Positions 8,434 through 17,473 of a DNA stretch of 64,000 nt are shown here, piece after piece. Numbering within the stretch: position 1 is the first letter of the stretch; each line of letters opens with the position of its first letter. The stretch spans positions 3,968,001 to 4,032,000 of the forward strand of contig NZ_CP077062.1 in assembly GCF_019039255.1 (NCBI RefSeq), given 5' to 3'. The notes below the pieces were generated by a model. It had not been told where the DNA came from. It saw nothing but the letters and a program-made list of their open reading frames with translations, and made no database searches. Source of the DNA: Nocardioides panacis. GTDB lineage: Bacteria > Actinomycetota > Actinomycetes > Propionibacteriales > Nocardioidaceae. Position numbers and translations under genes: made by a program.

Positions 8434-9723
8434 TCACCGGGCGACCACCGGCTCCAGGACCTCACGACCCTGCAGGTAGGGCTGCAGGGCCTGCGGGACC
8501 CGGACGGAACCGTCCGCCTGCTGATGGGTCTCGAGGATCGCCACGATCGTGCGCGGGATCGCGACGAGCGTGCCGTTGAGCGTGGCCAGCGGCTTGATGC
8601 CGCCCTCCTCGGCCGGGAACCGGCCGCGGATGTCGAGGCGGCGGGCCTGGAAGTCGGTGCAGTTCGACGTCGACGTCAGCTCGCGGTAGCGGCCCTGGGT
8701 CGGGATCCACGCCTCGCAGTCGAACTTGCGCTGCGCGGACAGGCCGAGGTCGCCGGCCGCCGTGTCGATGACGCGGTAGGCCAGCTCGAGCTTGCCGAGC
8801 CACTCCTTCTCCCAGCCCAGCAGCCGCTGGTGCTCGGCCTCGGAGTCCTCCATCGTCGTGTAGGAGAACATCTCCACCTTGTCGAACCAGTGCACCCGGA
8901 TGATGCCGCGGGTGTCCTTGCCGTAGGAGCCGGCCTCCTTGCGGAAGCACGGGCTGAACGCGGCGTACCGCAGCGGCAGGTCCTGGGCGTCGATGATCTC
9001 GTCGGAGTGGTACGCCGCCAGCGGCACCTCCGAGGTGCCGACGAGGTACATGTCCTCGCCCTCGACGCGGTAGACGTCGTCGGCGGCCTGGCCGAGGAAG
9101 CCGGTGCCCTCCATGGCGCGGGGCTTGACCAGCGTCGGCGGGATCATCGTGGTGAACCCGGCGCCGCGGGCCTGGTCCATCGCCATGTTCACCAGCGCGA
9201 ACTCCAGGTCGGCGCCGATGCCGGTCAGGTAGTAGAACCGTGCGCCGGACACCTTGGCCCCGCGGTCGATGTCGATCGCGCCGAGGATCTTGCCGAGCTC
9301 GACGTGGTCGCGGGGCTCGAAGCCCTCGGCGGCGAAGTCGCGGGGCTCGCCGACGTGCTCGAGCACGACGTAGTCGTCCTCGCCGCCGGCCGGGGCCGCC
9401 TCGGCCGCCGGGTTGGGGATCGCCATCACGCAGCTGCGGTAGGCGGCCTCCGCCTCGGCCTGCGCGGCCTCCGCCTTCTTCACCTCGCCGGACAGGGTCT
9501 TGGTGCGCGCGAGCAGGGCCTGCTTCTCCTCGCCCTGGGCAGCCGGGATCTGCTTGCCGAGGCTCTTCTGCTCGGACCGCAGGGCCTCGAACTCCACGAT
9601 CGAGGAACGCCGGCGCTCGTCGGCGGCGAGCGCGTCGTCGACCACGGCGGTGGACAGACCGCGCTTGGTCTGGGCGGCACGCACACGGTCCGGGTGGTCG
9701 CGAAGCAGGCGGGGATCGATCAT
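8434..9723 (-). CDS. serS: Seryl-tRNA synthetase
   Basis: Cytosolic class II aminoacyl-tRNA synthetase (429 residues) that charges tRNA-Ser and tRNA-Sec. The N-terminal coiled-coil arm is clear (about residues 30-100: [20 protein letters not shown] through [16 protein letters not shown]). The catalytic domain follows, with motif 1 near [19 protein letters not shown], motif 2 as [21 protein letters not shown] and motif 3 in [12 protein letters not shown] with the ATP-binding [17 protein letters not shown]. Length is normal. TAGTCT lies 6 bases before the ATG, suggesting leaderless transcription. A HAD-SnoaL gene overlaps or abuts its 3' end. Confidence 0.97.
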   Translation of the reverse strand: MIDPRLLRDHPDRVRAAQTKRGLSTAVVDDALAADERRRSSIVEFEALRSEQKSLGKQIPAAQGEEKQALLARTKTLSGEVKKAEAAQAEAEAAYRSCVMAIPNPAAEAAPAGGEDDYVVLEHVGEPRDFAAEGFEPRDHVELGKILGAIDIDRGAKVSGARFYYLTGIGADLEFALVNMAMDQARGAGFTTMIPPTLVKPRAMEGTGFLGQAADDVYRVEGEDMYLVGTSEVPLAAYHSDEIIDAQDLPLRYAAFSPCFRKEAGSYGKDTRGIIRVHWFDKVEMFSYTTMEDSEAEHQRLLGWEKEWLGKLELAYRVIDTAAGDLGLSAQRKFDCEAWIPTQGRYRELTSTSNCTDFQARRLDIRGRFPAEEGGIKPLATLNGTLVAIPRTIVAILETHQQADGSVRVPQALQPYLQGREVLEPVVAR

Positions 9724-9770
9724 TGCGCCAGACTATCCGCCGCCGGACGGAGCGCTCACCCGGTTTCGGG

Positions 9771-10901
9771 TCAGCGGGGGGCCGACGCGGTCCAGATCCG
9801 CCGGAAGTTCCGCTGGTAGGCCGCGACCGCGCGGGCGCCGCGCACCCGCAGGGTGACCTCGTCGTTGTGCAGCGACCGGTCGGTCCAGTTGTGCGACCCG
9901 GTCCACACGAGGCTCGCGCCCCGGCTGCCGGCGTACCGCCCGGAGACGTACATCAGCTTCTCGTGGGTGTAGCCCGCGACGCCGGTCTGCCGCAGCGGCA
10001 CCCGGCCGCGGGTCAGGACCGCCCGGACCTGCCTCCCGAAGCCGACGCCCGCGAGCACCCGGACGTTGCAGCCCTGCGCGCGCAGGTCGGCGACCCGGCG
10101 CGCGAGCAGCACGCCCCGCTCGCCGTTCCACGCGTGCATCGAGACCCGCAGCACGGTGCGGCCGCGCCAGCCGGTGCCGTCCCCGGCCCCGCGGCAGCGC
10201 ACCAGGGACAGCCGGCGGACCAGCCGGTCGGTGCCCCGGGACGGCGCCACGTCGGTGCGCAGCCCGCGGCCGGCCGACGGCAGCGCGAGCGGGTCCTGGG
10301 GCTCGTCGCGCAGCATCGCCCGGAACAGGGTCCGGAACTGCCGGAACAGCCGGCGGTCGTCGCGCACGACGTAGAGGTCCTGCCACTGCCGGGCGGCGGC
10401 GTAGGCGGTGAAGTTCATCGACCCGACCATCACGACGTCCGCGGCCCGGCCGGACCGCGAGATCGTCACGAACTTGGCATGCTGGTTGCCCGTCGTACCC
10501 CGGCAGGAGTGGTCGCAGACCCGCACGAAGCTGTGCCGCCGGGTGCTGGTGCCGAGCTCGCGGCGCAGCGCCCGGACCGAGCCCCACTGCGCGGAGCGGT
10601 CGTCGACGACCACCTGGACGCGGACCCCGCGGCGGTGCGCGCGGCGCAGCGCCTGGGCCGTCGAGGGCATCGCGAAGGAGTACGCCGCGAGCCGCACGGT
10701 CGAGCCGCCGGGAGCCCGGCCCACGGCCCGGTCCACGCGCCGCACCAGGGCGTACTGCTGGCGCTCGGTCCCGGTCGGGTCGTTGAACCGCGCGACCCCC
10801 GGCGAGTCGGTCCGGGCGACCGGGTCGTGGCCGGTCGCCGGCGCGACGCCGCCGAGCAGCAGCGCGGGGCCGGTGACGGCGGCGACGAGCCAGGGCAGCA
10901 T
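9771..10901 (-). CDS. Secreted phospholipase D-like protein
   Basis: A 376-residue exported protein with an N-terminal hydrophobic signal segment (LPWLVAAVTGPALLLGGVAPATG). It has two HKD-type half sites of the phospholipase D superfamily: NQHAKFVTISRSG...GSMNFT near residues 150-185, and THEKLMYVSGRY...WTGSHNWTD near 305-345. In this superfamily the two His-Lys pairs form one active site cleaving phosphodiesters such as phospholipids or DNA. The Asp of each HKD motif is not in the canonical position, which is common in PLDc_2 members. GGAG 7 bases before the ATG supports the start. Substrate unknown. Confidence 0.82.
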   Translation of the reverse strand: MLPWLVAAVTGPALLLGGVAPATGHDPVARTDSPGVARFNDPTGTERQQYALVRRVDRAVGRAPGGSTVRLAAYSFAMPSTAQALRRAHRRGVRVQVVVDDRSAQWGSVRALRRELGTSTRRHSFVRVCDHSCRGTTGNQHAKFVTISRSGRAADVVMVGSMNFTAYAAARQWQDLYVVRDDRRLFRQFRTLFRAMLRDEPQDPLALPSAGRGLRTDVAPSRGTDRLVRRLSLVRCRGAGDGTGWRGRTVLRVSMHAWNGERGVLLARRVADLRAQGCNVRVLAGVGFGRQVRAVLTRGRVPLRQTGVAGYTHEKLMYVSGRYAGSRGASLVWTGSHNWTDRSLHNDEVTLRVRGARAVAAYQRNFRRIWTASAPR

Positions 10902-11056
10902 CGGCGAGCTCCGGAGGTGGGTGCGGGCGGGCGGCTCATGCTAGCCACGCGACGGCTGTGACGTAGGTCCGACCGCCGCGAGGCATGCGCACCCCGGAGC
11001 GGGGGCACCGTCATACTTTCCAGCGACCCTGTCCCCTCCGCCCGATCGGGAGCCCC

Positions 11057-12634
11057 GTGCCGTCCACCCGGAACCGCTACCGCCTCCTCGCGGGAGCACT
11101 GCTCTGCCTGCTCGTGGTCGTCGCACTGGCCGTCGTCTACAAGGCGGACGTCCGGGTCCTCGACGAGCTCGACAACGACCTCGAGTCGGGACCCCAGGGC
11201 TGGACCTTCCGGCACCCGGCGGCGCAGAGCTTCTTCCTGTTCGTCGAGGCCGCGTTCACCACGCTGCCGATGGCCGTCTACACCGCGATCGCCGCCGCCG
11301 TGCTGTGCTGGCGCAAGCACGGCAGGGCCGCCCTGTGGACCGTCGTGGTGATGTCCGGCGCGTCGCTGACGACGTTCTTCCTCAAGGGCCTGCTGCAGCG
11401 CAAGCGGCCGGTGTGGCCGGACCCGGTCACCACGCTGACCAGCTTCTCGTTCCCGTCCGGGCACTCCACCGGGATCGCCGCCGCGGCCGGGGTGGTCATC
11501 GTGCTGGCGGGCCTGCTCGTACGGCGCCGGGGGCTGCGCCGCGCGCTGTGCACCGCCGCCGTGCTGCTCGCGCTGCTCGTCGGCCTGGACCGGATCTTCC
11601 TCGGCGTGCACAACCCGTCGGACGTGCTCGCCGGCTTCGCGGTCGGCGGGTTCTGGGTGCTCGGCGGGCTGGCGGCGTACGACCCGGCGCCGAAGGCCAA
11701 GGCCCGGGAGGCGTTCAGCACCCCGGTGCCGACCACCCGCAAGCTCGCGGTGGTGCTGAACCCGATCAAGGTCGAGGACGTCGACGCGTTCAAGGCGATG
11801 GTCGACCGGGCCGCCGCCGAGGCCGGCTGGAACGAGCCGGTGTGGTTCACCACCACGGTCGAGGACCCGGGCCGCTCGATGGCCGAGCAGGCCGCGGTGG
11901 CCGGCGCCGAGCTGGTGATCGTGTGCGGCGGCGACGGCACGGTCCGCACGGTGTGCGCCGAGCTGGCCGGCACCGGCGTCTCGGTCGGCGTGGTGCCCGC
12001 CGGCACCGGGAACCTGCTGGCCCGCAACCTCGGGATCCCGCTGTTCCTGCAGGCCGCCGTCGACGTCGCGCTGAACGGCCAGGACCGGGCCATCGACCTG
12101 GTCAAGGTCTCCGGCGACGGGATCGGCGACGACGAGCACTACATGGTGATGGCCGGGATGGGCTTCGACGCCGCGGTCATGGAGGGCGCCAACGAGAAGG
12201 TGAAGGCCAAGGTTGGCTGGCTGGCCTACGTGGTCTCCGCGCTGCGCAACCTGATGTTCCCCGCGGTCCGGGTCGAGCTGTCCGTCGACGGCGGCGAGTG
12301 GACCCGGCACCGGGCCCGGACCGTGCTGATCGGCAACGTGGGCTACCTGCAGGCCGGGATGCCGCTGCTGCCCGACGCGGCCATCGACGACGGCGTGCTC
12401 GACGTGGTGCTGCTGCACCCGAGCCGGTTCCTCAGCTGGATCCCGCTGGCCGTGCGGATCCTGTCCAAGGGCCGGCACACCGACGACCTGGTGAACCGGA
12501 TGACCGGCAAGACGATCAGCGTCCGGGCCGGCAGCGACACCCCGCGCCAGCTCGACGGCGACTCGATCGGCTCCGGCCGCGAGCTGCACGCCGAGTGCGT
12601 GCACGGCAAGCTCCTCGTCCGCGTCCCCCGCTGA
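11057..12634 (+). CDS. PAP2-family phosphatase fused to a diacylglycerol kinase-like domain
   Basis: The N-terminal half (about residues 1-215) is a membrane PAP2 phosphatase: KGLLQRKRPVWP, FPSGHSTG and DRIFLGVHNPSDVLAG give the three phosphatase motifs, within about six hydrophobic segments. The C-terminal half (about 225-525) is a lipid/sphingosine kinase catalytic domain with KLAVVLNPIK, the nucleotide-binding CGGDGTVRTV, GVVPAGTGNLLARN and the C-terminal DGEsmall-region LDGDSIGSG. One polypeptide thus combines lipid phosphate hydrolysis and lipid phosphorylation at the membrane. I chose the GTG at 11057 because GGGAG lies 5 bases upstream. Precise lipid unknown. Confidence 0.88.
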   Translation: MPSTRNRYRLLAGALLCLLVVVALAVVYKADVRVLDELDNDLESGPQGWTFRHPAAQSFFLFVEAAFTTLPMAVYTAIAAAVLCWRKHGRAALWTVVVMSGASLTTFFLKGLLQRKRPVWPDPVTTLTSFSFPSGHSTGIAAAAGVVIVLAGLLVRRRGLRRALCTAAVLLALLVGLDRIFLGVHNPSDVLAGFAVGGFWVLGGLAAYDPAPKAKAREAFSTPVPTTRKLAVVLNPIKVEDVDAFKAMVDRAAAEAGWNEPVWFTTTVEDPGRSMAEQAAVAGAELVIVCGGDGTVRTVCAELAGTGVSVGVVPAGTGNLLARNLGIPLFLQAAVDVALNGQDRAIDLVKVSGDGIGDDEHYMVMAGMGFDAAVMEGANEKVKAKVGWLAYVVSALRNLMFPAVRVELSVDGGEWTRHRARTVLIGNVGYLQAGMPLLPDAAIDDGVLDVVLLHPSRFLSWIPLAVRILSKGRHTDDLVNRMTGKTISVRAGSDTPRQLDGDSIGSGRELHAECVHGKLLVRVPR

Positions 12635-12686
12635 CTGCCCGAAGCATCCGATGTCGGGGGAAAGCGGGCGGCGCTACGGTGGGCGG

Positions 12687-13766
12687 GTGAGCACCACGAC
12701 CTTCACGTCCTCCGTCCTGGCCCCGCACGCGCGGGGCGTCGAGCTGGGTCGCCGGTTCGCCGGCGAGATCGCGGACACCGTCGCGCGGTACCGCACGCTG
12801 TGCGAGACCCGGGCGCGCGGGCCGTTCGACGTCGACCTCTGGGCGGCGCGCGCCTGGACCACGATCCAGCGGGTCGCGCCGGGGCACGCCGACGAGATCG
12901 CCGGGATCGCCGAGGGCGCCGGCCTGCCGGTCGAGGCGGTCGCCTCGATCAACGCGCGGACCGAGATCCTGGTCGCCGCGAACCCGACCGGCCAGACCGA
13001 GTGCTCGACCGTCATCGCGCTGCCGCCGGGCCGGCCGCCGGTCGCGGTGCAGACCTGGGACTGGTACGACGCGATGAGCGACGGCTGGTTCACCTGGACG
13101 ATCCCGTTCCCGGACGGCCGCGTCGTGCAGACCGTCACGGAGTTCGGGATGCTCGCCAAGATCGGCGTCAACGACCGCGGGGTCGGCGTGATGCTCAACA
13201 TGCTGCACCACGCGAACGACGCCGGTGCGGTCGCCGGCGGCGAGATCGGCCACCCCGTCCACCTGCTCTCCCGGGCGATCCTCGACGACGCCGCGTCCGT
13301 CGACGAGGCGGTCGCGATCGCCTCCGCCCCGCCCACGACCGCCTCCACGTCGCTGACCGTCGTGGACGACCGCGGCGGCGCGGTCACCATCGAGCTGTTC
13401 CCCGGCGGCCCCGGTCTGCGCCTCGCCGAGGACGGGGTGCTGGTGCGCACCAACCACTTCGTCTCCGAGGCCGGCCGCGACGGCTGCCTGGCCGGCACCA
13501 TCGGGATCAGCACCGAGCTGCGCCGCGACCACCTCGTCGCGGCCTTCGCGGAGCGGCTGCCGCAGAGCACCCAGGACGTGTACGACGCGATGACCCACCA
13601 CCTCGCCGACGGCGGCGTGTGCCGGCACCCGCTCACCGACACCGACCCGGTGCTCTGGCACCGGACGCTGGCGACCGTCGGCATCGACGCGGCCGCCCGC
13701 ACCCTCGACGTCCACGAGAACGGCCCGTGCGGGCACCGCCTGGCGCCGGTCGAGCAGACCGTCTAG
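12687..13766 (+). CDS. C45-family autoproteolytic acyltransferase/hydrolase
   Basis: A 359-residue Ntn-hydrolase of the peptidase C45 group (isopenicillin N acyltransferase-like). These precursors cleave themselves before a Cys, which becomes the N-terminal nucleophile of the beta chain. The candidate is Cys106 in QTECSTVIAL, preceded by the typical INARTEILVA and followed by QTWDWYDAM and GVNDRGVGVMLNML. Homologs hydrolyse or transfer acyl groups on amides; substrate here is unknown. The GTG at 12687 has TACGGT 6 bases upstream, so I prefer it to an ATG 36 bases earlier. No secretion signal is seen. Confidence 0.85.
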   Translation: MSTTTFTSSVLAPHARGVELGRRFAGEIADTVARYRTLCETRARGPFDVDLWAARAWTTIQRVAPGHADEIAGIAEGAGLPVEAVASINARTEILVAANPTGQTECSTVIALPPGRPPVAVQTWDWYDAMSDGWFTWTIPFPDGRVVQTVTEFGMLAKIGVNDRGVGVMLNMLHHANDAGAVAGGEIGHPVHLLSRAILDDAASVDEAVAIASAPPTTASTSLTVVDDRGGAVTIELFPGGPGLRLAEDGVLVRTNHFVSEAGRDGCLAGTIGISTELRRDHLVAAFAERLPQSTQDVYDAMTHHLADGGVCRHPLTDTDPVLWHRTLATVGIDAAARTLDVHENGPCGHRLAPVEQTV

Positions 13767-13791
13767 GCCGACCGCCGGCGCCCGGACCGGG

Positions 13792-14328
13792 TCAGCCCGC
13801 GGACCCGCCGAGGTCGAGCTGCTCCTGGCCGCCGAACTCGGTGTCCTGCCCCTTGGCGGTGCGCACGCACCGGCCGGACAGCCCGACCGTCATCGCGTCG
13901 CTGCCGCGTCGGGCATCGGGGTCGAGGGCCAGCTTGAGGCCGTCCTTGGCCAGCCGGGCGTTCGGGTACGGGTCGTCGGTGTACGTCGCGTCGGTGACCT
14001 TCCAGCCGGAGCCCTGCAGCGTCGTCACGGCGGCCCGGATCCGCGCCGCCACCGGGGACCCGTCGCCGGGGACCTTCGCGCCGGCGCGGTACTCGATCGC
14101 GTAGGTCGGCGCGCTGCCGCACGAGAGGTAGGCACCGGTCGCCTCGGTCACGGTGCCGCCGCCCTTCGCCAGGTCGGCGGCGACCCCCCGCAGCGCAGCC
14201 ACGATCGTGGCGCGCTCCTGGCGCAGCGACGCCGCGGCGTCCTTCGGGTCGGGCTGGGACACGCATCCTCCGAGCAGCAGGACCGCGAGGGCGGTCGCGA
14301 GGGCGGCGCACGCACGCCGCAGGGTCAT
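13792..14328 (-). CDS. Lipoprotein of the WXG100-like/DUF1023 operon
   Basis: A 178-residue predicted lipoprotein. Its N-terminus has basic residues, a hydrophobic run (AALATALAVLLL) and a lipobox LLGGC, with Cys22 as the lipidated residue. The mature part is mixed, with an early helix (DAAASLRQERATIVAALRGV) and the pair C71/C154 (approximate) that could form a disulfide. No known catalytic motif was seen. Its ATG overlaps the stop of the upstream DUF1023 gene by 4 bases, so the two are translationally coupled. It probably sits on the outer face of the membrane and works with the hydrolase; function unknown. Confidence 0.8.
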   Translation of the reverse strand: MTLRRACAALATALAVLLLGGCVSQPDPKDAAASLRQERATIVAALRGVAADLAKGGGTVTEATGAYLSCGSAPTYAIEYRAGAKVPGDGSPVAARIRAAVTTLQGSGWKVTDATYTDDPYPNARLAKDGLKLALDPDARRGSDAMTVGLSGRCVRTAKGQDTEFGGQEQLDLGGSAG

Positions 14329-16109
14329 GGTCGTCCTCCCACGGTGTCGGACCGGCCCGCCTCGTCGGACGTCGGCGTGCGGTCCTGCTCCGGGTCCTGC
14401 GGTCCTTCGTACCAGGGATCGTAGGTGTGGTCGGCGAGGCGGACGTCACCGCCGTGCCCGTCGACGACCCGCCCGATGTTGTAGAGCGACTCGGTGTCCA
14501 CGTTGAAGTAGTTGCCGTGCTGGCCGGTGCCCCGGTGCCAGCCGCTCCGGGTGACGTCCTCCGCCTCGAAGCGGTGGGCGCCGAAGTCGTCCTCCGACGG
14601 GTCGTTGCCCAGGCCCGCCCCGGCGAGCGTGTGCGCGCCGACCCAGCCGTGGTCGCCGAGCGCCGCGACGAGGTCCTCGCTGTTGCGGCCGACCCACACG
14701 TGGTCGGCCCCGACCCCGAGCTCGCTCGCGTGGTCGACGCCGCCGCCCGCGCCGGGGCTGCCGACCAGCACGAGGTCGTCGACGGCGACGTGGTGGTCGG
14801 TGGCGGCGTGCGCGAGGGTGGTGGAGCCGTAGCTGTGCCCGATCGCGGTCAGGTGCGCGGCGTCGTGCGGACGTGAGGCCCGCAGCCCGTCGATCGCGTC
14901 GGCGAACCGCTCGCCGCCGTCCTCGGCGCGCCCCTCGGTGAGGGTGGCCGTGTCGTAGAACGCGTCCGGGGCGTCGTAGCCCAGCCACATCATCGACGCG
15001 ATCGTCGAGCCGTCGCCGCGGTAGGTGGCGGACTGGTAGACGTTGATCGCCTCCTGGGTCAGCGTCGGCGCGTCCTGCCCGTCGTTGGTGATGCCGGGCA
15101 CCCGGACCGCCACGTCGTCGGCGGTGTCCAGGTCGCCCACGGCCACCGCGATCCGGCCGTCCCCGTCGAAGGCGCCGGGGTCGTAGAGCCACAGCTGGCC
15201 ACCGGGCGTCTCGCCGGTGGTCGGGTCGACGTACCCGTCCGCGCGGTCGAGCGCGGTCCCGGCGGCGCGGGCGTTGGCCAGCGTCCGTGCCTCCAGCGAG
15301 GAGATCGTGCCGTCGTCCTCCTTGCCGGCGAGCAGGTCGAGGTCGCCGTCGAGGGTGATCCGGTTGGCCTGGTCGCGGGCGTCGGCGGGGAGGCCGTCGG
15401 CGCAGCCGACGACGTCCGGGTACGTCGCGACGACCGCTTCCTTCTCCGCAGCGGTGAGCGTGCTCCACCACTCCGCCACCTGCGTGGGGGAGGCGCCGTG
15501 ACCGGGGGCGCCGGGCCGGCCCATCGCGCCGGACGCCAGCGGGTCGGCCGTGCCGCCGGGGCCGAGGATCCTCTCGAGCGCGACGGCGCCCTCGAAGGCG
15601 GTCCGCATCAGGTCCTCGTTGGCGCGCACCTTGCGCTGCAGCGCCTCGTGGTCCAGGACCAGGCTGCGGTAGCCGGTGCGGAGGTTCTGCGCCCGGTCCT
15701 GGAGCGCGGCCACCTCCTCGGGGGTCGCGTCCCGGGCGGCGGCGACGTCGGCGACCAGGTTGTCCCGGGAGCCGTCCAGCCAGACCTTGGTGTCCTCGAG
15801 GGCGTCGCAGTCGTGCAGCAGGTCCGTGAGCGTGTCGCCGTGGCCGCTGCAGACGTGCGCGACGCGCTTGAGGGTGGCGGCCATGGTCGCGTGCTCCCCG
15901 GACGCGCGGGAGGCCGCGGCGGCGTAGGCGTCGTAGGCGTCGCCGTACCAGCCCGGAACCGCCTTGGCCGTCGCGGCCAGGTCGCCGAACTCCTCGTAGC
16001 GGCCGGCGGCGACGTACAGCGCGCGGGCGACGGCGTCGACCGACCCGGGGTCGCCCTGGGGGCGGCGGATCGTCGGCTCGGAGGCGGGGATCCGGATCGT
16101 GACGGTCAT
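14325..16109 (-). CDS. DUF1023 alpha/beta hydrolase with an N-terminal helical (WXG-like) domain
   Basis: A 594-residue protein. The first about 200 residues are helical and resemble ESX-substrate-like domains (SVDAVARALYVAAGRYEEFGD, then PGWYGDAYDAYAAAAS). The C-terminal half is an alpha/beta hydrolase of the actinobacterial DUF1023 family: TAIGHSYGSTT supplies a nucleophile (Ser426), with VDDLVLVGSPGAGG following and possible Asp/His later (GNDPSEDDFGAHRF). No Sec signal is present. Start ATG overlaps the preceding small gene by 4 bases, and its stop overlaps the lipoprotein start by 4. The architecture suggests a type VII-associated effector or wall enzyme; this is inference. Confidence 0.82.
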   Translation of the reverse strand: MTVTIRIPASEPTIRRPQGDPGSVDAVARALYVAAGRYEEFGDLAATAKAVPGWYGDAYDAYAAAASRASGEHATMAATLKRVAHVCSGHGDTLTDLLHDCDALEDTKVWLDGSRDNLVADVAAARDATPEEVAALQDRAQNLRTGYRSLVLDHEALQRKVRANEDLMRTAFEGAVALERILGPGGTADPLASGAMGRPGAPGHGASPTQVAEWWSTLTAAEKEAVVATYPDVVGCADGLPADARDQANRITLDGDLDLLAGKEDDGTISSLEARTLANARAAGTALDRADGYVDPTTGETPGGQLWLYDPGAFDGDGRIAVAVGDLDTADDVAVRVPGITNDGQDAPTLTQEAINVYQSATYRGDGSTIASMMWLGYDAPDAFYDTATLTEGRAEDGGERFADAIDGLRASRPHDAAHLTAIGHSYGSTTLAHAATDHHVAVDDLVLVGSPGAGGGVDHASELGVGADHVWVGRNSEDLVAALGDHGWVGAHTLAGAGLGNDPSEDDFGAHRFEAEDVTRSGWHRGTGQHGNYFNVDTESLYNIGRVVDGHGGDVRLADHTYDPWYEGPQDPEQDRTPTSDEAGRSDTVGGRP

Positions 16110-16417
16110 CGGGCCGGGCCCAGCCGGCCGTCGAGGCGCCCGAGCTCGACCTCGCTGAGCGCGTCGGTCCGGCCGTACAGCGAGTCCGTGGACCCCAGCG
16201 CCCTCACGAAGCCGTCCGCGAGCGTGCTGCTCTCGCCGGCGTAGCCGGTCCACGCGGCGAGGAAGGTCGCCGCGGCGCCCCGGACCGACGGGGCGAACCC
16301 GGACGGGCTCTCCGCGGCCAGCCCGTCCTGCGTGGCGACCATCAGCTCCTGGAGGCTGCGCCACTGCTCGGTGGTCAGCGGGATCGAGCCGGCGGTGACG
16401 CCGTAGCCGTCGCTCAC
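16106..16417 (-). CDS. WXG100-like small helical protein
   Basis: A 103-residue protein of the size and helical make-up of WXG100/ESAT-6-like secreted proteins. It has two amphipathic helices (PLTTEQWRSLQELMVATQDGLA and APSVRGAAATFLAAWTGYAGESSTLADGF). There is no exact central Trp-X-Gly; WTGYAG near residue 59 is the closest. I took the GTG at 16415-16417 as start because it overlaps the upstream stop as GTGA; a longer frame exists but runs into the upstream gene. It is translated in tight coupling between an unknown protein and the DUF1023 hydrolase, which favours a partner role. Family assignment is tentative. Confidence 0.65.
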   Translation of the reverse strand: MSDGYGVTAGSIPLTTEQWRSLQELMVATQDGLAAESPSGFAPSVRGAAATFLAAWTGYAGESSTLADGFVRALGSTDSLYGRTDALSEVELGRLDGRLGPAR

Positions 16418-16965
16418 GGCCGCTCCCCCAGCAGCCCGCGGGCGGTCCCGGTCCCCACGAGGTAGGACCCGCACCGGTAGGTGACGGCGTAGCGGCCGCG
16501 CGCCTCGACGTGCACGACCTGGACCTCGCGGCGCAGCGGCTCCTCCTCGGTGCCGCCCCGGCCGGCGAGGACGCGTGGCAGGCCGTCGCCCGGCGCGAGC
16601 ACGTGCCAGCCCGCGCCGGTCAGCGACCGCTCGGCGGCCGCGAGCGCCCGGGTGGCGGCGACGGCGTCGACGCCCTCGGCCGCGACCAGCGCCTCCCGCG
16701 CGACCGAGCCGGTGACCGCGCCGGGGGTCCAGCGCGAGCGCACCCGGGGCAGCGGGATCCCGGCGGCCACGTCCCCGAGGAGCTCGGTCAGCTCGGCGTC
16801 GAACCGTGCGGGTACGTCGACCAGGTCGGCCGCCCGGACCCGTTCGGCCGGCGGTTCCTCGGGGGGCTGCGGCGGCAGCAGGACGATGTCGAGGTCCGGG
16901 TGCCGGCGGCGCACGACCCCGAAGAAGGCGTCACCCGCTACGGCCTCGCCGTCCCCCGTGGTCAT
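16414..16965 (-). CDS. Hypothetical protein, first gene of the WXG100-like/DUF1023 operon
   Basis: A 183-residue soluble protein that I do not recognise. It is rich in Arg, Glu and Pro; after HPDLDIVLLPPQPPEEPP comes a mixed region (RAADLVDVPARFDAELTELLGDVAAGI) and a C-terminal strand-rich part (GRYAVTYRCGSYLVGTG) with one Cys. No signal peptide or membrane segment is visible. The ATG is preceded 6 bases upstream by TAGTCT, so the operon promoter is probably here and leaderless. Its stop overlaps the next start as GTGA. Position suggests a chaperone, immunity or accessory role for the exported proteins, unproven. Confidence 0.7.
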   Translation of the reverse strand: MTTGDGEAVAGDAFFGVVRRRHPDLDIVLLPPQPPEEPPAERVRAADLVDVPARFDAELTELLGDVAAGIPLPRVRSRWTPGAVTGSVAREALVAAEGVDAVAATRALAAAERSLTGAGWHVLAPGDGLPRVLAGRGGTEEEPLRREVQVVHVEARGRYAVTYRCGSYLVGTGTARGLLGERP

Positions 16966-17024
16966 GCGAGGAGACTAGGCCACCGCGGAAGCCCCGGTGA
17001 GCGTCCTTCGGGGTGGGGGGACCG

Positions 17025-17450
17025 TCAGGCCGACTTGGCGAACTTGACGGCTTCCTCCTCCTCGGGCGACATCGCCTGGTCGCAGGACCAGGTGGCGATG
17101 TTCTTGGCGTAGGTGCGGGCCTCGCTGCGGCCGTGGATCGACGTCAGCACGACCCCGTTGCCGCTGTCGTCGAGCAGCGCCAGCGACCAGGACAGGTGAC
17201 CGCCCATGTCCCCGAACGCGTCGTAGCGGACGACCGCCAGGTGACGCAGGGCGTCGGCGGCCTCGACGCGGAGCGCCTGCACCTCGCCCCGGAGCCCCTC
17301 GAGGTCGGCCGGCACGCTCGCCGGGTTGCGCCGCGAGATCCGCCGCGCGTGGACCGTCGTACGCCGGAGCGCGAGCAGCGCGACCACCAGCGCGGCGACG
17401 CTCACCAGGAGCAGCAGCACGACCAGGACAGAGAGCAGGGACTCGTTCAT
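17025..17450 (-). CDS. DUF4446 family membrane-anchored protein
   Basis: A 141-residue protein with one N-terminal membrane helix (LLSVLVVLLLLVSVAALVVALLAL), a basic stretch and a short coiled coil (DLEGLRGEVQALRVEAADALRH). The family core VRYDAFGDMGGHLSWSLALLDDSGNGVVLTSIHGR is what identifies DUF4446, found in actinobacteria and firmicutes and of unknown function. The C-terminus (MSPEEEEAVKFAKSA) is also typical. TAGGCT lies 8 bases before the ATG. It sits 23 bases before pheA's 3' end on the same strand, but pheA is upstream and the gap holds its own -10 box. Confidence 0.85.
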   Translation of the reverse strand: MNESLLSVLVVLLLLVSVAALVVALLALRRTTVHARRISRRNPASVPADLEGLRGEVQALRVEAADALRHLAVVRYDAFGDMGGHLSWSLALLDDSGNGVVLTSIHGRSEARTYAKNIATWSCDQAMSPEEEEAVKFAKSA

Positions 17451-17473
17451 CGCCGCCGAGCCTAAGGAACGGG

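Noticed and set aside
12651-12686. C45 hydrolase start at the upstream ATG 12651
   Set aside because: The GTG at 12687 has TACGGT 6 bases before it, and the extra residues do not resemble the family start.
16980-17020. Hairpin as terminator of the DUF4446 gene
   Set aside because: Only a 5-bp stem (CCCCG/CGGGG) with no T-tract; too weak to annotate.
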